This document shows, piece by piece, positions 60,206 to 64,000 of a stretch of DNA of 64,000 bases. The translations under genes were made by a program, and so were the position numbers. The notes below the pieces were generated by a model. It saw only the letters and a program-made list of their open reading frames with translations. It ran no database searches and was not told where the DNA came from. Numbering within the stretch: position 1 is the first letter of the stretch; each line of letters begins with the position of its first letter. The DNA is from Dallia pectoralis. Its lineage: Eukaryota; Chordata; Actinopteri; Esociformes; Umbridae. The DNA lies in assembly GCA_029465975.1 (NCBI GenBank), contig CM055758.1, forward strand, positions 11,933,402 to 11,997,401. Reading direction: 5' to 3'.

Positions 60206-60648
60206 GAGAAAAACAAGTAGATGCAACTAGTCAATGTAGTGCTGTGTGTGTCAGTGGTCATGGGCTGTATGGACGGCCGTCTACCCATACATGTGGAGAT
60301 ATCCTTTCAACTCTAATGTTATATAATGAAGTATTCAAAATGTTGTGTGTGTGTGCTCACGGCGGGACACAGTGTTCACATTTGTCCTCGGGAGATAACT
60401 ACAGGGGAACTACAGGGAAAGTGAACCTAAATGTCTATATATGAAGTGAAAAGAGTACAACTTAATTACAGTACGATACATAACAAAGAACACTCACAAT
60501 ATGTTATTTTATTGTTTATACTTGCAGATATAAATAGCTGGAGATACCACCTTCCAAGATAATGCCCCCCCCCCAAAGAACTGCACAACCCTGTGAACTC
60601 AAAAAGAGCTAGATATAACGTTTTAGTTAGTTATGGAAGCTGAAAGTG

Positions 60649-61453
60649 GCCTCACAGTAGTATCACACAGTAGTATCATACAGTAGTATCATACAGTAGT
60701 ATCATACAGTAGTATCATACAGTAGTATCATACAGTAGTATCATACAGTAGTATCACACAGTAGTATCATACAGTAGTATCATACAGTAGTATCATACAG
60801 TAGTATCACACAGTAGTATCATACAGTAGTATCATACAGTAGTATCACACAGTAGTATCATACAGTAGTATCATACAGTAGTATCACACAGTAGTATCAC
60901 ACAGTAGTATCATACGGTATTATCATACGGTATTATCATACAGTGGTATTATACAGTAGCATCATACAGTAGCATCATACAGTAGTATCACACAGTATTA
61001 TCATACAGTAGCATCATACAGTAGCATCATACAGTAGCATCATACAGTAGTATCACACAGTAGTATCATACAGTAGTATCATACAGTAGTATCAAACAGT
61101 AGCATCATACAGTAGCATCATACAGTAGTATCACACAGTAGTATCATACAGTAGTATCATACAGTAGTATCAAACAGTAGCATCATACAGTAGCATCACA
61201 CAGTAGTATCACAAAGTATTATCATACAGTAGCATCATACAGTAGCATCATACAGTAGCATCACACAGTAGTATCATACAGTAGTATCATACAGTATTAT
61301 CATACAGTAGCATCATACAGTAGCATCACACAGTAGTATCATACAGTAGTATCACACAGTAGTATCAAACGGTAGTATCACACGGTAGTATCACACAGTA
61401 GTATCACACAGTAGTATCACACAGTAGTATCACACAGTAGTATCACACAGTAG
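60649..61453. repeat. 13-bp minisatellite, ~62 copies
   Basis: Unit ACAGTAGTATCAT with recurring variants ACAGTAGTATCAC, ACAGTAGCATCAT and ACAGTATTATCAT. Variant patterns repeat in blocks (for example runs near 61060-61110 and 61130-61190), suggesting duplication of multi-unit segments. Confidence 0.95.
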
Positions 61454-61459
61454 CCAAAA

Positions 61460-63440
61460 CTGACCTGTACGTGCTATTTGATGAAAAGCTGTCATGAACC
61501 AAGAGTCACTCTGAAGAGACCTTGTTATTTGAAGTCTTTGAACACGTAGCCAAGACCCCATGTTTAATGAGTCTACCATCTGTTGGCTAGATCAAAGGTA
61601 CCACACAGGGAAATGTTTTCAGAATGTTTTTTTGTCTATGTTCTCGAAAGGTTCTAGTGACAATACATGTTACATTTTCTTACAACCATGACATTTGACC
61701 GCTTGCACAACAGCTGAAAATAAAACAAGGTTTAAGGTTTTGCATTCTGTATTGCAATAGATTCTAATGTATTTTTCTGATTATATGCTAGTATGAAACT
61801 CCACTGAATCTTTTCTAACAAATTGTTTCTCTTCTTTAAAAAAAGTTCATACATCATTATTAGACATGAAAATAGTGCTAAATGCAATTATCACAAAAAA
61901 GTTGATTTTATATAAGACTTCTAACTCAAATATGCTGCTCCCCTGCTAGGTGTAGAATCTGTTTCCCGGTCAGGTCTAGAGTCTATCAGCCATAGAGTTT
62001 CCTGCCCTGCCAGGCTCACTCACCTGGGTGAACACTGGGTAATATCTCCAGGAGTGAAATAAACAGTGGATTCCCTGCAGTGGGTCAGGACAGAGTATCA
62101 TATGTTGATAGTGGGTGAGGACATTCCCAGCTGACAGCTCAGGCAGCTCCAACTGTCAATTCTGTTTTACATACACACACACACCAGGGTACACACTGAC
62201 TGTGTAGAAGACTGCAGTGTCCCATGCACTCCAAAATGTGTCATCTTTCTTTAATTGATGAATAGTGACACTGAAGTACTTGCCTTTTCATTGAGCCAAG
62301 GGTGGGGAGTGAGAATGCGAGTGCAAAGAGTTTAACAGTGGGAATATAGAAGGAGAAAAGACTGTGAGAGGGAGGCAATGACGAATACAGAGAAGAGGGT
62401 TCCTTGGTTTTACTGCAGGGGAGCTCATTAATCAACTTCTCTCCCCACTTTTTTTATATCAGCCTCTTCCTTCTCAGGTATCGGTTATATTTGGTGCAAT
62501 CTGAAAGGTTTGTTTCATCTTCTTGAAAACCTCTTATTTGCTGGAGATATTATATGAATAATTGAATATGTTTTTTTGAGCAAATCAGTATGTGATTCTT
62601 GCAGAGATCAAGAGGATGTTGTCTAATCTAACGACACGGTTCTTTGAAATCTGGGTGGAAAACACCTTTCAGTTATGAACCATGATGGAGAGGTTCCTGG
62701 AGCAGACTGGAGACTCCCTGGAGGAGGTGCAGCTCAGTCTTGCCATGCTTGAGCTTGAGGTGGTGTGCCAACGTCCAAGCAGATAGTCACGCAGACAAGT
62801 GTCTAACCAGCTTAGTGAAAATAACCTATTGTAAAACCAAGAAACAACCTTGTTGTCTTAAATGGTGTAGCAGGTCAAATCAATGGCTGTGACAGGAACA
62901 CATCTGGTCTTGTTGACCAAGTACGTTTTATTAACGGAATTATAACAACTGTGAAAAAGGTTAAAATTAATGAAACTGAAACACAGGGCTTGTCTGCAGT
63001 AGTTGCCACCTAGGGCACTGTCTCTCAATCTGTCTCCCTAAACTGAAAAGGCTCAGTTTCAGCTGCTAGGCTTTGCTGCTTGGTCATTTGGTTAGAAACA
63101 ACACAGACACCTCATGCAGTCTTTTTCTCTCCTTACATTACTGGAATGTTCTAGGGGAAGTGAGACACCTGCCTGTCATTAACTCTGATCAGTGCGGCTA
63201 CTGATGGAACCATCCAGTGAGCACCCTGCTTTTTCCAGAACTTCTCCCAGGACGGGCTGTCCATGGTCCTGAATCCCATTTTCCCCTGGCAGGACATGAC
63301 TGCTGGCAAAATGTTTTGGCATGTTGAATCCAAACCTAATATTGGTCACCAGTGACGACACGGCTTATCCAAAGCCTGATGTATGGATTCTCATGTGTAT
63401 CTGCTTTATACTCAGGGCTTACATTAGCAACATGTATATC
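61460..63440. other. Intergenic, nothing firmly recognised
   Basis: A short plus-strand stretch at 62682-62786 (MERFLEQTGDSLEEVQLSL) looks protein-like but has no clear splice context. A minus-strand frame at 63151-63361 is unrecognised. Nothing else is supported. Confidence 0.5.
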
Positions 63441-64000
63441 ACCGCGTACCAAATTATTATGCTAATTATATTTTACACAGATTTTTTAAATAGTCGATGC
63501 AAATGACAGTCAGTATGATTTTCATGTCATCAACAGTTAGGGTATAAGTCGAATATCTTTCAACGAACCACCCAATGAAAACAGTATTTTTCAAAATGCA
63601 CTGTTACAAATTATTAAGCACAACAGAGTTTCAAAAAATGTCATAGGTTGTAAAGATCTGAAAATTGTTGGTCATTTGTTGAATTTGCAGCTATTTCAAT
63701 CAAACATATCTTAACGTTACATGCTAACACAGGAGCCCTTCTTTGATATCACCTTCAGAATTCTTGCATCCATTGAACTTTTGAGCTTATGGAGAGTTTC
63801 TGCTTGAATTTCTTTGTAGGATGTCAGAATAGCCTCCCAGAGCTGATGTTTTTGATGCAAACTGCCTCCCACCCTCTTTTGCTTGAGGAGCGCCAAAGGT
63901 TCTCAATAGGGTAGAGTTCAGGGGAGGATGGGGCCACATCCTCCCCTGACAATATATGTGTAAAATACATTTAAAAAGCTGCATTGTTTTTTATGTGATT
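63441..64000 (-). mobile_element. 3' end of a Tc1/mariner-like transposon (runs off the window)
   Basis: The segment begins ACCAAATTATTATGCTAATT (about 63449) and continues with CAAATTATTAAGCACAACAG and TTTGATATCACCTTC. The last 200 bp on the minus strand encode a broken transposase C-terminus (GRMWPHPPLNSTLLRTFG; GGRQFASKT), with frameshifts. This matches a widespread fish transposon. The element's other end lies beyond 64000. Confidence 0.75.

Noticed and set aside
62682..62786. Exon-like stretch MERFLEQTGDSLEEVQ
   Set aside because: No recognised family and no convincing splice donor or acceptor pair, so it is not called as a gene.

Overview
The window looks like a stretch of a teleost fish chromosome, possibly salmoniform or esociform judging by its retroposon tails, but the sequence alone does not settle the order. 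The evidence is vertebrate-style split genes with GT-AG introns, a cert1 gene start, a fish-type secreted C1q gene, a TRIM relic, Tc1-like, L2-like and LTR transposons, and many long minisatellites. No prokaryotic gene structure, tRNA or rRNA is visible.

Layout. Positions 1-6300 (minus strand) hold the first two coding exons of cert1, the ceramide transfer protein; the rest of the gene lies beyond position 1. Intron 2 carries a 1.85 kb element with 290 bp inverted ends. Intron 1 carries two minisatellites, one ending less than 30 bp from the exon 1 donor. A promoter region with a perfect CRE lies upstream. Positions 12381-13459 (minus) hold a complete four-exon secreted C1q-domain gene. From 14 to 24.8 kb lie a 53-bp satellite, a stray USP gene fragment, a TRIM relic, LTR and LINE debris and a 52-bp satellite.

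From 24.77 to 57.15 kb lies the main feature: a lineage-expanded cluster of a USP37-like deubiquitinase gene arranged as a very large palindrome. Copy B (25699-29944, plus) is the only copy I can read through as an intact 13-exon, 586-residue enzyme. It has Cys, QQDAHE and GHY boxes, an unusual MGCICSC acylation-type N-terminus and a 33-bp-repeat-encoded acidic Ser-Pro insert. Copy C is a plus-strand 5' fragment. Copies D (5' fragment) and E (all 13 exons, frameshifted) are on the minus strand and mirror C and B, giving arms of about 10 kb around an axis near 35,780. After a 500-N gap come F (exons 4-13, frameshifted) and G (exons 9-13, fused to flank sequence). Each complete unit also has LTR relics and a decayed second copy of exons 11-12 in its 3' flank. 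A young non-autonomous LTR element (54409-57122) is inserted in the tail of G. The sister copies supply its empty site.

From 57.2 to 64 kb I see no gene: a pyrimidine tract, a deleted Tc1-like transposon, a 13-bp minisatellite and the end of a second Tc1/mariner-like transposon. The strongest candidates for something undescribed are the palindromic USP cluster, the predicted membrane-anchored form of the enzyme and its fast-changing Ser-Pro repeat. Homopolymer indels between copies warn that some apparent pseudogenization may be long-read assembly error.
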